From positions 184,503 to 248,502 of the forward strand of contig JAMPIJ010000002.1 of NCBI GenBank assembly GCA_023662905.1: a stretch of 64,000 bases of DNA, in the 5' to 3' direction. The position numbers were made by a program, and so were the translations under genes. Position 1 is the first letter of the stretch; each line of letters starts with the position of its first letter. Of this stretch, positions 44,966 to 54,430 are shown piece by piece. Below the pieces are notes generated by a model. It saw nothing but the letters and a program-made list of their open reading frames with translations. It ran no database searches and was not told where the DNA came from. This DNA comes from Fusobacterium sp. Lineage in GTDB: Bacteria; Cyanobacteriota; Vampirovibrionia; Gastranaerophilales; Gastranaerophilaceae.

Positions 44966-47095
44966 ATGGATATTAATAATTTTATAGGAAAATTTTCAAG
45001 CTTTTTGCATTCGCAAGCGTTTGTTAAAGCTTTCGCATTTTTTATTTTCACGATTACGCTTACAGGACTTATCTCGTCGCAGAATTTCTTTTTTCAGGAT
45101 ACTGTCAAAAACGGGATAAGCCAAAAGGATATCTACGCGCAAAAAACGCTTACTGTTATTGATACGCGCAGAACCGAACAGCTTAAAAAAGAGGCAGGAA
45201 GCAGGGTTGAACCTATTCTTACGCCTGCGGAAGACAACTTTGTCAGAATAAATTTCAACACGTTGCAGAATTCAATCGAAAATATCAGAATGGAAGATAT
45301 TTCTGACGCTGAAAAACGTGCAAAACTCGCTGTTTTCTTTGATTTGCCTAACTCAAGAAAAGATTTTGTGTTGGATTTTCTATTAAAATCTGACAACGAA
45401 AGTTTGGCAGAAGCGTTTGCAAAAGCTTCTCAAACCCTTGAAAACGTTCTTGAAACAGGGATTACCGAAAACGATTTTGTCGAAAACGATGTAGAAAAAA
45501 TTATCAAGAAAAATCTTGTAAGAGATATTTCAAAACGCCAGATTTCAGTGATTACTGCGCTTTTGGAGCAGGTTATTGTTCCAAACCTTGTTGTTGACGA
45601 GTTCGCAACAAATATCGCACGCCAGAACGCTCAAAGCACTGTCAAACCTTATGAAATGAAGTTCCAAAAAGGCGATTTGATTGTCTATAAAGGCGAACCG
45701 GTTACAAAATTGAAACGCGACGCGCTTCGTCAGGCAGGTTATAACGTTTATGAACTCAATTTCCAAGGGCTTCTTGCGATGTTTGTAATCGTGGCGTTGG
45801 GTTCTATGATTTATCTGGCTTATATGAAATATTTTGAAAAACAGTTTCTTGAGCCGAATTACTTGTCTGTTTCTGCAAGTTTGTCAACGATTCTCGTGTT
45901 GACGGCTATGCTTTTGCCGACCGGCTTTTCACCGTATATTCTGCCGATTCCGGCCTATGTCTTTATGCTTGCGATTTTTACAAGCCCGAGAGTTGCGTTC
46001 GTTGCCGGAACCGTTTTGTTAACTATTCTCACGGTCGGATTCCAGTATAACGCACCGTTTTTATGTTCGTTCATCTTCTTAACGCTGATTTCTACAATCG
46101 CAATTTCTAAAATCCGCTATTCAAAACGTATGGATTTGCTGAAAGTTGGATTTTTCGTGTCTGTTTCAGGCGTTTTGATTTTGATTAGTATATTTTTACT
46201 CGAAAAATGTTTGATTGATGTCAGCAACTACCTGATTTTGAAAAATATAATCTGCCTGATGATTAACGGAATTTTGAGTTCTGTCATTGTTCTTGGAACC
46301 CTGCCGTTATTCGAAAGCACGTTTAAAATTATCACTCCATACGGTTTGGCTGAACTCGGCGACGCAAACCAACCGTTATTAAGACGTTTGCAATTTGACG
46401 CCCCTGGGACATACCACCACAGCCTTATGGTCGCAAACCTTTGTGAAGCTGCGGCAGAGGCAATCGGCGCAAACCCTGTCCTTGCGCGTGTTGGTTCGCT
46501 TTACCACGATATCGGAAAACTTAAACGTCCGTTGTTCTTCGTGGAAAACCAATCTTACTTTAAAATCGAAAACCCGCATAATAATTTCACACCGCGTATC
46601 AGTAAGATGATTATCACTGCGCACCCGAAAGATGGTGTGGAACTTGCAAAAGAATATTCGCTTCCGCAAGCTATTCAGAATTTTATTACGCAACACCACG
46701 GTCAAGGTTTGGCAAGTTACTTCTATAATCAGGCGATTAAAGAAGAGGGTGCAGAAAACGTTAAGGAAGAACAATTCCGCTACACAGGCCCGAAACCTAA
46801 CACAAAAGAAACTGCGATTTTGATGCTTGCAGACGCCGTTGAATCTGCAGTCCGCTCGATGGATAATCCAACGCAAGAAGAGATGGAAACAGTAATCGAC
46901 AAGATTATTATGGATAGAATTACTGATGGTCAGCTTTCTGATAGCCCGCTGACGCTCCTTGATGTTAAGATTATCGCTGCAACTTTTGTGAGAATTTTGC
47001 GTGGTATGCGCCATAACAGGATTAAATATCAGGACGATGAACTTGAAAAGAAATTAAAACAACTGGAAGAAAAAGAAAAAAATAATGACAAATAA
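44966..47095 (+). CDS. pgpH: 7TM-HD cyclic-di-AMP phosphodiesterase, PgpH-like
   Basis: 709 residues. N-terminal membrane helix, ~240-residue extracytoplasmic 7TMR-HDED domain, seven membrane segments (~265-455), then a cytoplasmic HD domain: GTYHHSLMVANLCEAAAEAIGAN, LYHDIGK, HP-KDGVELAKEY, ITQHHG, LADAVESAVRS. In Firmicutes PgpH degrades c-di-AMP; here that is inference from family. Overlaps ybeY by 11 nt. Confidence 0.92.
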   Translation: MDINNFIGKFSSFLHSQAFVKAFAFFIFTITLTGLISSQNFFFQDTVKNGISQKDIYAQKTLTVIDTRRTEQLKKEAGSRVEPILTPAEDNFVRINFNTLQNSIENIRMEDISDAEKRAKLAVFFDLPNSRKDFVLDFLLKSDNESLAEAFAKASQTLENVLETGITENDFVENDVEKIIKKNLVRDISKRQISVITALLEQVIVPNLVVDEFATNIARQNAQSTVKPYEMKFQKGDLIVYKGEPVTKLKRDALRQAGYNVYELNFQGLLAMFVIVALGSMIYLAYMKYFEKQFLEPNYLSVSASLSTILVLTAMLLPTGFSPYILPIPAYVFMLAIFTSPRVAFVAGTVLLTILTVGFQYNAPFLCSFIFLTLISTIAISKIRYSKRMDLLKVGFFVSVSGVLILISIFLLEKCLIDVSNYLILKNIICLMINGILSSVIVLGTLPLFESTFKIITPYGLAELGDANQPLLRRLQFDAPGTYHHSLMVANLCEAAAEAIGANPVLARVGSLYHDIGKLKRPLFFVENQSYFKIENPHNNFTPRISKMIITAHPKDGVELAKEYSLPQAIQNFITQHHGQGLASYFYNQAIKEEGAENVKEEQFRYTGPKPNTKETAILMLADAVESAVRSMDNPTQEEMETVIDKIIMDRITDGQLSDSPLTLLDVKIIAATFVRILRGMRHNRIKYQDDELEKKLKQLEEKEKNNDK

Positions 47096-47585
47096 AATTG
47101 ATTGCCTAATCGAAAATGCAAACGAGAACTATGAAATAGATGTTCAGCAGTGGACAGAAACAGCACAAAAACTTTTTAATAACCTTATGACGCACGAAGA
47201 AGTTAAGTCGAATTCGTGCCTTGTAGGGCTGGATTTTGACGAAGTTTTTTTCGACATAACGTTTACTGACTCTGCCGAAACACATGAACTTAACCGAACT
47301 TACCGTGAAAAGGATTATCCGGCGGATATTATTACGTTCGCGCTTTTTGCAGATAGCGAAGACGACTTAATAATCGAGCGCAGAATAGTTCTCGGTGATA
47401 TAATTATCGCACTGGATAAAGTTGAAGAGATGGCTAAAGAGGAAGGCAAAACCTTCGATTGGGAACTCAAGTTCCTTATCGCACACGGAATTTTGCACCT
47501 TTTAGGCTTTGACCACCAGACAGAGGACGAATATAATTTTGTCGTAAAACATCAAATAGAGGCGATTAACGATGACGAAGTTTAA
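47085..47585 (+). CDS. ybeY: Endoribonuclease YbeY
   Basis: Zinc motif HGILHLLGFDHQ (H-x3-H-x5-H) and the preceding ADIITFAL/LGDIIIALD segments mark YbeY, needed for 16S rRNA 3' maturation and ribosome quality control. 166 residues. Sits between pgpH and dgkA with overlaps on both sides, a conserved order in many bacteria. Confidence 0.95.
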   Translation: MTNKIDCLIENANENYEIDVQQWTETAQKLFNNLMTHEEVKSNSCLVGLDFDEVFFDITFTDSAETHELNRTYREKDYPADIITFALFADSEDDLIIERRIVLGDIIIALDKVEEMAKEEGKTFDWELKFLIAHGILHLLGFDHQTEDEYNFVVKHQIEAINDDEV

Positions 47586-47940
47586 GTCACAAAGTTTCAA
47601 AGCAAAAATCGAAAACGCGCGTCACGGGATTAATCTGGCGTTGCGCGCCGAGAAAAATCTTCGAGTTCACACGGTTATCGCTGCGCTCGTAATCCTTGCC
47701 GGCTTGTTGTTGCAGGTCGGAACGCTTAAACTCGCTATTTTGCTTTTAACAATCGCGATTGTCGTAATTGCCGAAATGATGAACTCAGCGTTAGAGTTTG
47801 CTGTCGATGCGCTATATAAAAATAAATATTCGCGGCTGGTAAAATTTGCAAAAGATATTTCAGCAGGCGCCGTGCTGTTTGTATCGTTCATCGCCGCAGT
47901 GATTGGTTTTTTGATTTTTATTCCAGAAATAATTAAATAA
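47572..47940 (+). CDS. dgkA: Diacylglycerol/undecaprenol kinase, DgkA family
   Basis: 122 residues, three membrane helices. ARHGINLALRAEKNLRVH, AEMMNSALEFAVD (E-x-x-NSA-x-E) and AKDISAGAVL are the DgkA motifs. It probably recycles undecaprenol to its phosphate for wall synthesis. Overlaps ybeY by 14 nt and ends at a terminator. Confidence 0.93.
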   Translation: MTKFKSQSFKAKIENARHGINLALRAEKNLRVHTVIAALVILAGLLLQVGTLKLAILLLTIAIVVIAEMMNSALEFAVDALYKNKYSRLVKFAKDISAGAVLFVSFIAAVIGFLIFIPEIIK

Positions 47941-47942
47941 AA

Positions 47943-47964
47943 AACGGGGTGAACCCCGTTTTTT
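47943..47964. terminator. Bidirectional terminator between dgkA and 47963 gene
   Basis: AACGGGG-TGAA-CCCCGTT flanked by A and T runs; serves both convergent genes. Confidence 0.85.
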
Positions 47965-48271
47965 AAAATCTTCCAGTTTCTCCGTAGTTAGGTTGGCCGA
48001 AGTTCCAGTATGTGTTAATCCAGCTTGAACCCTCATTACGAAGTCTTATACGTTTTTTGCCTTTGCTGTTTTCTTTTGTTACAACTTTTCTTGTAACTGT
48101 GACAGTTTCAGTCGGGGCATTGCCTGTTGTATTGTTTATTGCTGCACTTGTGTCAACCGGAATCGCTTGGAACTCAGGTGATTGCGTATAGTCAAAATAA
48201 TCCCTGTCTAACGCCGCAAACGCCGCTTGAGTGAAGCATAAGGCACAAAAAATCAGTAATAATTTTTTCAT
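47963..48271 (-). CDS. Small exported protein
   Basis: 102 residues from ATG 48271 (AGGAGAATT upstream). Signal peptide ends in AAFA. Mature part is polar and basic, with an NYGETGRF end. The upstream extension to 48454 crosses the lipA promoter and is not coding. Unknown function. Confidence 0.65.
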   Translation of the reverse strand: MKKLLLIFCALCFTQAAFAALDRDYFDYTQSPEFQAIPVDTSAAINNTTGNAPTETVTVTRKVVTKENSKGKKRIRLRNEGSSWINTYWNFGQPNYGETGRF

Positions 48272-48356
48272 TTTTAATTCTCCTATTAATATATTTATAT
48301 TACTTTTTCTTAAAAAAATCAACATTTTTAGACTGTTGATATATAATTCGTAATAT

Positions 48357-49205
48357 ATGAGAGAAAGATTACCGGAATTTTTAAAACGACCTATTATTGA
48401 TACAGAAACCACACGCAATGTCCGCAGGGTTTTGCGCAGTAACTGTTTGAACACTGTTTGTGAAAACGCAAGGTGTCCGAATAAAAACGAATGTTATACC
48501 AAAAACACTGCAACTTTTTTGATTATGGGTAATGTCTGTACGCGCAATTGTCGTTACTGTAATATTTCTTGCGAGCGACCGGAACCTTTGGACGCACAGG
48601 AGCCGCAAAATGTAGCGAAAGCTGTTGCGGATTTGGGGCTGAAATATTCGGTCATAACTTCTGTGACCCGTGACGATTTGCCGGATGGCGGGGCAGAACA
48701 TTTTGCGCGCTGTATTGAGGAAATCAGAAAACTTTCACCCGCGACTAAGGTTGAGATTTTGACGCCTGATTTTAAAGGCAAAAAAGATTCGTTGGATATG
48801 ATTATCGCGGCAAAACCTGATGTTTTCAACCACAATATCGAAACCGTCGAGGCCGTCTTCAAAACCGCGCGGCCGCAGGGAAATTATAGAATGTCACTTG
48901 ATGTTTTGAAATATATTAAAGAAAATTCTGACATTAAGACAAAATCAGGTTTGATGATAGGTTTGGGCGAAACTTATGACCAAATTGAGGCGACTTTTAA
49001 CGATTTGCGCGCTGTCGGGTGTGATATTTTGACCGTCGGGCAGTATATTCAGCCGTCAAAACAACATCTGGAAGTCGCGAAATACTATTCACTTGAAGAG
49101 TATGAGGATTTGAAAGCTTTGGCGCGCAAATGCGGGTTCAAAAATTTCCAAATCGGGCCGCTTGTTCGTAGTTCTTACAATGCGTCTGAATGTGCATGTT
49201 TATGA
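48357..49205 (+). CDS. lipA: Lipoyl synthase
   Basis: Radical SAM enzyme inserting sulfur into octanoyl groups. Auxiliary cluster CENARCPNKNEC (C-x4-C-x5-C) and SAM cluster CTRNCRYC (C-x3-C-x2-C) are intact; GEAEHFARCI-like GGAEHFARC, NHNIETV and GLMIGLGE follow. 282 residues. TATAAT lies 9 nt before ATG; there is no ribosome site. Confidence 0.95.
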   Translation: MRERLPEFLKRPIIDTETTRNVRRVLRSNCLNTVCENARCPNKNECYTKNTATFLIMGNVCTRNCRYCNISCERPEPLDAQEPQNVAKAVADLGLKYSVITSVTRDDLPDGGAEHFARCIEEIRKLSPATKVEILTPDFKGKKDSLDMIIAAKPDVFNHNIETVEAVFKTARPQGNYRMSLDVLKYIKENSDIKTKSGLMIGLGETYDQIEATFNDLRAVGCDILTVGQYIQPSKQHLEVAKYYSLEEYEDLKALARKCGFKNFQIGPLVRSSYNASECACL

Positions 49206-49217
49206 TAGAATAATTTT

Positions 49218-50330
49218 ATGAAAAGAATTTTGTTTGTATTCGGGACGCGTCCCGAGGTTATTAAATTAGCACCGTTAATCCTTGAACTTAGAAAGTTTCC
49301 GGAGCTTTATGATGTCAGAATTTGTAATACCGAACAGCAAAAGGAGCTTTCTAACCAAACTCTTGCGTATTTTGGCCTGAAAGCTGATTACAATTTGGAC
49401 TGTATGAAACCTAACCAGACTTTGTTAGAAGTTCAGTCACGTCTTTTGACTGCGCTTGATAAGGTTTATAAAACTGAAACTTTTGATGCGACTGTTGTTC
49501 AGGGGGATACAATCACTGTTTTAAGCGGCGCATTGGCAAGTTTTTACAACAAAATTCCGGTGCTTCACGTTGAAGCAGGTTTGCGCTCGTACGATTTGTT
49601 TGAGCCGTATCCTGAAGAGGCTATGCGCCAGATGACGTCACGCATTGCGGCGTTGAACTTCTGTCCTACTGAAACAAACAAAAATGCACTTTTAAAAGAA
49701 GATATTTCGACTGACAAGATTTTTATTACTGGAAATACTGTAATCGACGCGCTTTTCTGTCTTACTGAGGAAACTCTTAACAAGGCCGGCGAATTTTTTG
49801 CCGAAAAAGGTATAAAAATTGATGATAAATTGGTTTTAATCACTGCGCACAGACGCGAAAACCACGGCGAGCGTTTGGATAGAATCCTTTCTGCGATAGA
49901 ATTTTTGGTAAAAAAATACGCAGATCACACATTTGTAATTCCGGTTCACCCGAATCCGAACGTTAAGGATAAAATACACGCGCGTCTTGAGCGGTTTGAA
50001 AACGTCAAACTTTTGACACCGCTTGATTATCCAAACCTTGTTTACTTAATGAAAAATGCAAAATTAATCCTCACGGATTCCGGCGGGATTCAGGAAGAAG
50101 CGCCGTCTTTTGCCTGCCCGACAATAGTTTTACGCTACGAGACAGAACGCAAAGAGGGTATTGAAGCAGGGGTTTCTATCCTTGTTGGCGCTGACTATGA
50201 CAAAATACTTGCAGAAAGCGAAAAAGTCCTTTCCGTTGAGCGTTCAGCTTCCCGTTTGAAAGCACAAAACCCTTATGGAAATGGAAAATCTGCCCGTATG
50301 ATAGAGCAGATTATTCGTGAAAGGATCTAA
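49218..50330 (+). CDS. wecB: UDP-N-acetylglucosamine 2-epimerase
   Basis: Interconverts UDP-GlcNAc and UDP-ManNAc for surface polysaccharide. FGTRPEVIKLAPL, VVQGDT, HVEAGLRS, TAHRRENHG and TDSGGIQEEAP are diagnostic. 370 residues. Follows lipA by 12 nt, but a TAGAAT box stands exactly 6 nt before its ATG, suggesting an additional leaderless promoter. Confidence 0.94.
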   Translation: MKRILFVFGTRPEVIKLAPLILELRKFPELYDVRICNTEQQKELSNQTLAYFGLKADYNLDCMKPNQTLLEVQSRLLTALDKVYKTETFDATVVQGDTITVLSGALASFYNKIPVLHVEAGLRSYDLFEPYPEEAMRQMTSRIAALNFCPTETNKNALLKEDISTDKIFITGNTVIDALFCLTEETLNKAGEFFAEKGIKIDDKLVLITAHRRENHGERLDRILSAIEFLVKKYADHTFVIPVHPNPNVKDKIHARLERFENVKLLTPLDYPNLVYLMKNAKLILTDSGGIQEEAPSFACPTIVLRYETERKEGIEAGVSILVGADYDKILAESEKVLSVERSASRLKAQNPYGNGKSARMIEQIIRERI

Positions 50331-50366
50331 GTTTTGTGTGTTGGCTTTTTAAAAAAGATTTATATC

Positions 50367-50957
50367 TTATCTTAGAATAGTTTCTTTTTTAATTGTGTTC
50401 ATTGCATATTTATATGTCGGTTTGTAATTCATGCTAGGTAATTTAGCTTTGTAGAATTCGATTTCTCTGTCGCGGAGTTCTCTGCGTTGGCAAATTTTGC
50501 GGGTTCTTCTGTTTGTAGAATAGAGAATTATACCTGCAAGCGCTAGAACTGTAAGCGTCCAGCTCATTTTTTCGTGGCCGAATCTTTCGCCTACGAATAT
50601 CGGCGCTGAATCCGGTGTATTAAAGATTATATTCGCACCTGCGATATTTTCGCCCTGAATATGGAGTTTAATCTCGTTATTTCCGAGGTTTTCTACAACC
50701 ATCGGGCTGATACCGTCAACGTTTTTGTAAATTGTATTGATATTGCCGGCAGGTGAAATACCTTTCATTGTGAGTGTGATTTTGTCGTTAGCCTGAACAG
50801 TTTTTTTAACTTTAGCCGGAGTGTCAGAGCGGAGAATAATGCTGTATTGACCTTCTGTTCCGTCGAATACAACAGAGTTCAAAAAGTTTTGCGCTCCGAA
50901 ACTCATCGGTGCGAATGTTCCTAAGACTATTAATAATGTGACAACTAATCTGAACAT
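50367..50957 (-). CDS. Exported protein with AMIN-like domain and C-terminal TM
   Basis: 196 residues: signal peptide, then a beta domain (VVFDGTEGQYSIILRSDTPAKVKKTVQANDKITLTMKGIS) resembling AMIN domains that bind the envelope. One membrane helix (WTLTVLALAGIILYS) and a basic cytoplasmic tail follow. AMIN assignment is by eye. Confidence 0.55.
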   Translation of the reverse strand: MFRLVVTLLIVLGTFAPMSFGAQNFLNSVVFDGTEGQYSIILRSDTPAKVKKTVQANDKITLTMKGISPAGNINTIYKNVDGISPMVVENLGNNEIKLHIQGENIAGANIIFNTPDSAPIFVGERFGHEKMSWTLTVLALAGIILYSTNRRTRKICQRRELRDREIEFYKAKLPSMNYKPTYKYAMNTIKKETILR

Positions 50958-51136
50958 TTTATCCCTCTTCCTGAAAAGGACTCGCCGTGTGCGGCGGAGT
51001 ACTGCTTTTCTTACACATCAATCTTACTTGCTTTAGGCACAAGTGACATCAATCAACAGGTTTATATCACTAAACCTAAAGGATGAAATTGAGGGATTGA
51101 TATATTCTACAACCGGTTATACCCGACAGCGTAATG

Positions 51137-51616
51137 TTATTTGCTTATGTACCAGATGTTGAAAACCGGATCAGAAGTGTTCGGGTTGATATCAACTTCG
51201 TTGCCGCGGAAAATCAGTGAGCAATAGTTGAAAAATCTTTTCCACGCAGGGTTGTACCATTTGAGCGTGTTGAACCCTGTTAGTGAAAGCGATGAGTTGA
51301 AAGTCGTGAGTTTTCCGTTAGCGTTTCTGACGCGGAAAGTTTTGAATTCAACTTCTGCGTTGTCGCCAATCCACCCGTTTTCTTTTACAAAATCAACTGT
51401 TCCATACATTGTTGTATCTTTTTTTATGAAAAGTTTTCCGTCTTTATAAACATCTTCTTTGACCAGAAACGGAACTCTATCGCCGACTTCTGTTTCGTCG
51501 AACGCGGTTGAAATAGGTTCAAGCGGTGCGATTTTGATAGGAATTTTTTCCTCAATCGCAAACGCCATTCCGGTACTGACAAGTATTATTAAAGCTGTTA
51601 ATATAAATTTTTTCAT
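51137..51616 (-). CDS. Exported protein of unknown function
   Basis: 159 residues from ATG 51616 (GGAGAG just upstream). Signal peptide ending in AFA; mature part beta-rich (VGDRVPFLVKEDVYKDGKLFIKKDTTMYGTVDFVKENG). Similar in style to the preceding exported protein (51613-52026: TPVEKITTSNDKFLEGDYVDFKV), so they may be diverged duplicates. The start overlaps the upstream stop (ATGA). Confidence 0.65.
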   Translation of the reverse strand: MKKFILTALIILVSTGMAFAIEEKIPIKIAPLEPISTAFDETEVGDRVPFLVKEDVYKDGKLFIKKDTTMYGTVDFVKENGWIGDNAEVEFKTFRVRNANGKLTTFNSSLSLTGFNTLKWYNPAWKRFFNYCSLIFRGNEVDINPNTSDPVFNIWYISK

Positions 51617-52026
51617 TCTTCTCTCCATATAGTGAAAATATCTTTATCAGGAATAATTTTTACCTCACCGCCGCGGATATATTCTCCAATTTCTCCAAGG
51701 CCTAAAACTGCTGCAGCGCCGTTATGTTGGTTTCCACTTATTGAAAGCGTTCCGCTATATTTGTCGTTGGAGTTTACTGCGCGAAACTGGTCGATAACCA
51801 GAACTGCCTCCTTGCCGCCAAATCCGTTTTCTTCATATTTGACAATAAGTCCGCGGACGAGTTTGTCACTGCCGACAACTTTGAAATCAACATAATCGCC
51901 CTCAAGAAATTTGTCGTTTGAGGTTGTAATCTTTTCAACCGGAGTGATTTCAACGGCTGTTTTTTCGGCTGTTGCAGGTAGAAAAGTTAACAATGACAAT
52001 ATCAGCATCAGTAATGATTTTTTCAT
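51613..52026 (-). CDS. Exported protein of unknown function
   Basis: 137 residues, signal peptide, then a small beta domain (VEITPVEKITTSNDKFLEGDYVDFKVVGSDKLVRGLIVKYEENGFGGKEAVLVIDQFRA). Lies between the M48 peptidase gene and a related exported protein with 1-4 nt overlaps; the three form an envelope operon. Confidence 0.65.
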   Translation of the reverse strand: MKKSLLMLILSLLTFLPATAEKTAVEITPVEKITTSNDKFLEGDYVDFKVVGSDKLVRGLIVKYEENGFGGKEAVLVIDQFRAVNSNDKYSGTLSISGNQHNGAAAVLGLGEIGEYIRGGEVKIIPDKDIFTIWREE

Positions 52027-52733
52027 TAAATAGCCTCTTTTTTAAGTTGTTTTTGTTGACGTACTGATTCTTTATGACGGAAACCTTTTAGTTCTTCTGC
52101 AAAGGTGTATTCAAAGTTTTTGTAATATGCGCTGTTTGTTTTTGGACTATTAAAATATTGCGGATATTTTTTGTAGATGTATTTGTACATCGCGAGTAAT
52201 CTTTTAGAGCCTTTCGGGTGAGTGCTTCCCCAATCCCAGTAAGGTTCACCAAAGATTTTGTTTCCGATAATGATTGCAGAAATCGGGTCATATCCGGCTG
52301 TAACCATATAATCAATAGATTTTAAGTCTGATTTGTATTCATAAGATTTTGAGTTGTAGAATGTGTAAAATATGCTCCACGGGCCTTGGTAGGCTTCTAC
52401 CGCGTGTGCCATTTCGTGGCCGAGAATGAACGCGAGTTCGTCGTCGTTGTCAATACAGGTTAATAAGCCGGAGTAAACTTCAATAATTTTCGACATAGGA
52501 TTTGTAACGGCGTTTGCTTCGTTGTTTTTGCTGACTACAAACACCGGAACTCTCTTATTAAGTTTATTTTGTTCCATGATTCTTGTTGCAACAGATGTAA
52601 CTTTTTCCTGAGCTTTACCGGTTTTAGCCCAGAAATTATCCATGTTTAAGTCAGTTATTATATAGGTATCATTAGCGAATGCGCCTGTTCCCAATAATAA
52701 ACTTAATGCCATTAGTACGATGCTCTTTTTCAT
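52026..52733 (-). CDS. M48-family zinc metalloprotease, exported
   Basis: 235 residues with signal peptide. HEMAHAVEAYQG is the HExxH zinc site in M48 context (FILGHEMAHAVE), preceded by IEVYSGLLTCIDNDDELAF; the third ligand is likely the E of YEYKSDLKSIDYMVTAGYDP (E-x-x-x-D). It resembles periplasmic BepA/LoiP-type peptidases. Confidence 0.85.
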   Translation of the reverse strand: MKKSIVLMALSLLLGTGAFANDTYIITDLNMDNFWAKTGKAQEKVTSVATRIMEQNKLNKRVPVFVVSKNNEANAVTNPMSKIIEVYSGLLTCIDNDDELAFILGHEMAHAVEAYQGPWSIFYTFYNSKSYEYKSDLKSIDYMVTAGYDPISAIIIGNKIFGEPYWDWGSTHPKGSKRLLAMYKYIYKKYPQYFNSPKTNSAYYKNFEYTFAEELKGFRHKESVRQQKQLKKEAI

Positions 52734-52903
52734 AAAATTCCCCTATTCTTATTCCAGTTTTATAATACTATAGTTTTTGTTTATTTTCAATGCTTTATAT
52801 TATTGTTAATAATTGTGACATATTTGCCCGCCATGATTGATTTTCTGTGGAAATATTTTTGCCTTTTTAATACAATATCAGTTGTAAAGGTGGAATTAAT
52901 ATC

Positions 52904-54430
52904 ATGCAGATAATCTTGAATTTATTATATGTCTACGTAGCGATTTATACAGCTTACTTCTTCGCACTCGCTGTTAGAAATCTTTTCGATAGAAAATATA
53001 AAATCGAACGACGTACAGCAACAGGGGTTGAAGAAGAAAATTTAGCGGTTGTTATTTATTCTCATAATAACAAGATGACCCTCGGAAAATTGGTTAATCA
53101 GTTGAAGCTTCAAAGCTACCCGATTGATAGATTCAAGATGTATGTAATCCTAGACAACTGTATTGACGGTTCTGAAGATTTATTCGAAAACGAACGTTAT
53201 ATCAATGTTATTAATATTAAAGATATCGGAACAATCGGCAAAGATGAGGCTATTTCTCAGTTTATCAAACGTTTCTATGTAAACCGTGAGTTCGACGCTT
53301 ACGTGTTTATTGATGGTGACAGAAGCATTCCGGCTGATTTCCTTTCATCAATCAACGCGGCGTTGAAGTCATCTAATGTTATCTGCGGTGAAACTATTGT
53401 TTTATTTGAAAACCTTTCTTTCTCAGATAAGATTAAATCTGCGTTCCAAAAATATAATATGAACTTTATCCAAAAAGCGCGCAGCCTTTTCGGCCTTGCG
53501 GCGTTCGCGGATACCGGAGTTTTTGTTATAAGAAAACCGCTGGTTGACCAGATTAAGGAAATTGATTTCAAAAATGTTGACGAGGAACTTAAATACAGCC
53601 TGCTTCTCTCAAAAGTTAAGGTTCCATGTGTTTATAACCCGAACATTCAGTCTGCGGTTGAAACATACGAATACCAGTTCAGACGCCCGAAACTCTCTAC
53701 CAGAATTTCGTTGTTTGGTAAATGTTTTACGCAGATGTTTAACAAAAACGGTGTGTTTGCAGAACATGTTTTCTCATTGCTTCAACCGAACATTTGTTTA
53801 ACAGGTTTTATTTATTTGATGCTTCTTTGTTTTGCGTCTAAATACTACTTCTTTGTAGGTTTCAAGGGCATTATCCTGACTTTGATGATGTTTATTGTCG
53901 GTTTCCTTTTGAGCCTATTGAATTCACGCCTTAGTTTCAAGGAATCTGTTTACCTTGCAATGTATCCGTTCTATTCATTCGGACACGTGGTGAAACACTT
54001 GCCGCCTGTGCAGAAGCTCGTTGAATTTGTTAAAAACAAAATCAATGGCGTTGTAGATGTTGAGAAGTTTGCGATTGATGTTATGGTTCAGGTCGGACAG
54101 TCACAAATTCCTTGCAAATTGGAGTTTATTTCTGAAAATGATTTGGCAAGAGTGAAATTTGTATATAAGCGTAAATCTTTTGTGACCCAACAGCATTATA
54201 GAATGATTGACGCGCTTCAAGAGTTGAGAATGAAACTCAGCGAATACGGTTATATTTTGAGAATTTGCGGTGCGTGCGAGTATTTCCAATCAACGGACGA
54301 TGGTTCAAAAAATATGCTTAAGGGTTGTTGCAACTGCACAAAACCAAGCATTACGCTCCAACCTATCAAGGAAACCTGTGTGTGGAACGCATGCTCGGAA
54401 TTTTCACATAATCAGGGTGCTAACGTTTAA
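52904..54430 (+). CDS. Family 2 glycosyltransferase with Cys-rich C-terminus
   Basis: 508 residues: N-terminal membrane helix, GT2 domain (VVIYSHNNKMTLGKLVNQLKLQSYP; VILDNCIDGS; AYVFIDGDRSIPADFL as the D-x-D region), membrane helices at ~300-360, then an added domain. Its last 50 residues hold a dense cysteine group (CGACEYF..GCCNC..CVWNACSEF) not usual in GT2 enzymes and probably metal-binding. 11 nt overlap with the convergent pilin-like gene. Confidence 0.8.
   Translation: MQIILNLLYVYVAIYTAYFFALAVRNLFDRKYKIERRTATGVEEENLAVVIYSHNNKMTLGKLVNQLKLQSYPIDRFKMYVILDNCIDGSEDLFENERYINVINIKDIGTIGKDEAISQFIKRFYVNREFDAYVFIDGDRSIPADFLSSINAALKSSNVICGETIVLFENLSFSDKIKSAFQKYNMNFIQKARSLFGLAAFADTGVFVIRKPLVDQIKEIDFKNVDEELKYSLLLSKVKVPCVYNPNIQSAVETYEYQFRRPKLSTRISLFGKCFTQMFNKNGVFAEHVFSLLQPNICLTGFIYLMLLCFASKYYFFVGFKGIILTLMMFIVGFLLSLLNSRLSFKESVYLAMYPFYSFGHVVKHLPPVQKLVEFVKNKINGVVDVEKFAIDVMVQVGQSQIPCKLEFISENDLARVKFVYKRKSFVTQQHYRMIDALQELRMKLSEYGYILRICGACEYFQSTDDGSKNMLKGCCNCTKPSITLQPIKETCVWNACSEFSHNQGANV

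Noticed and set aside
50958..51136. c-di-GMP riboswitch or other known riboswitch upstream of the 50367 gene
   Set aside because: Small stems are present (AGGTTT..AAACCT; CGCCG..CGGCG), but the conserved core bases of GEMM or other classes are not recognisable.
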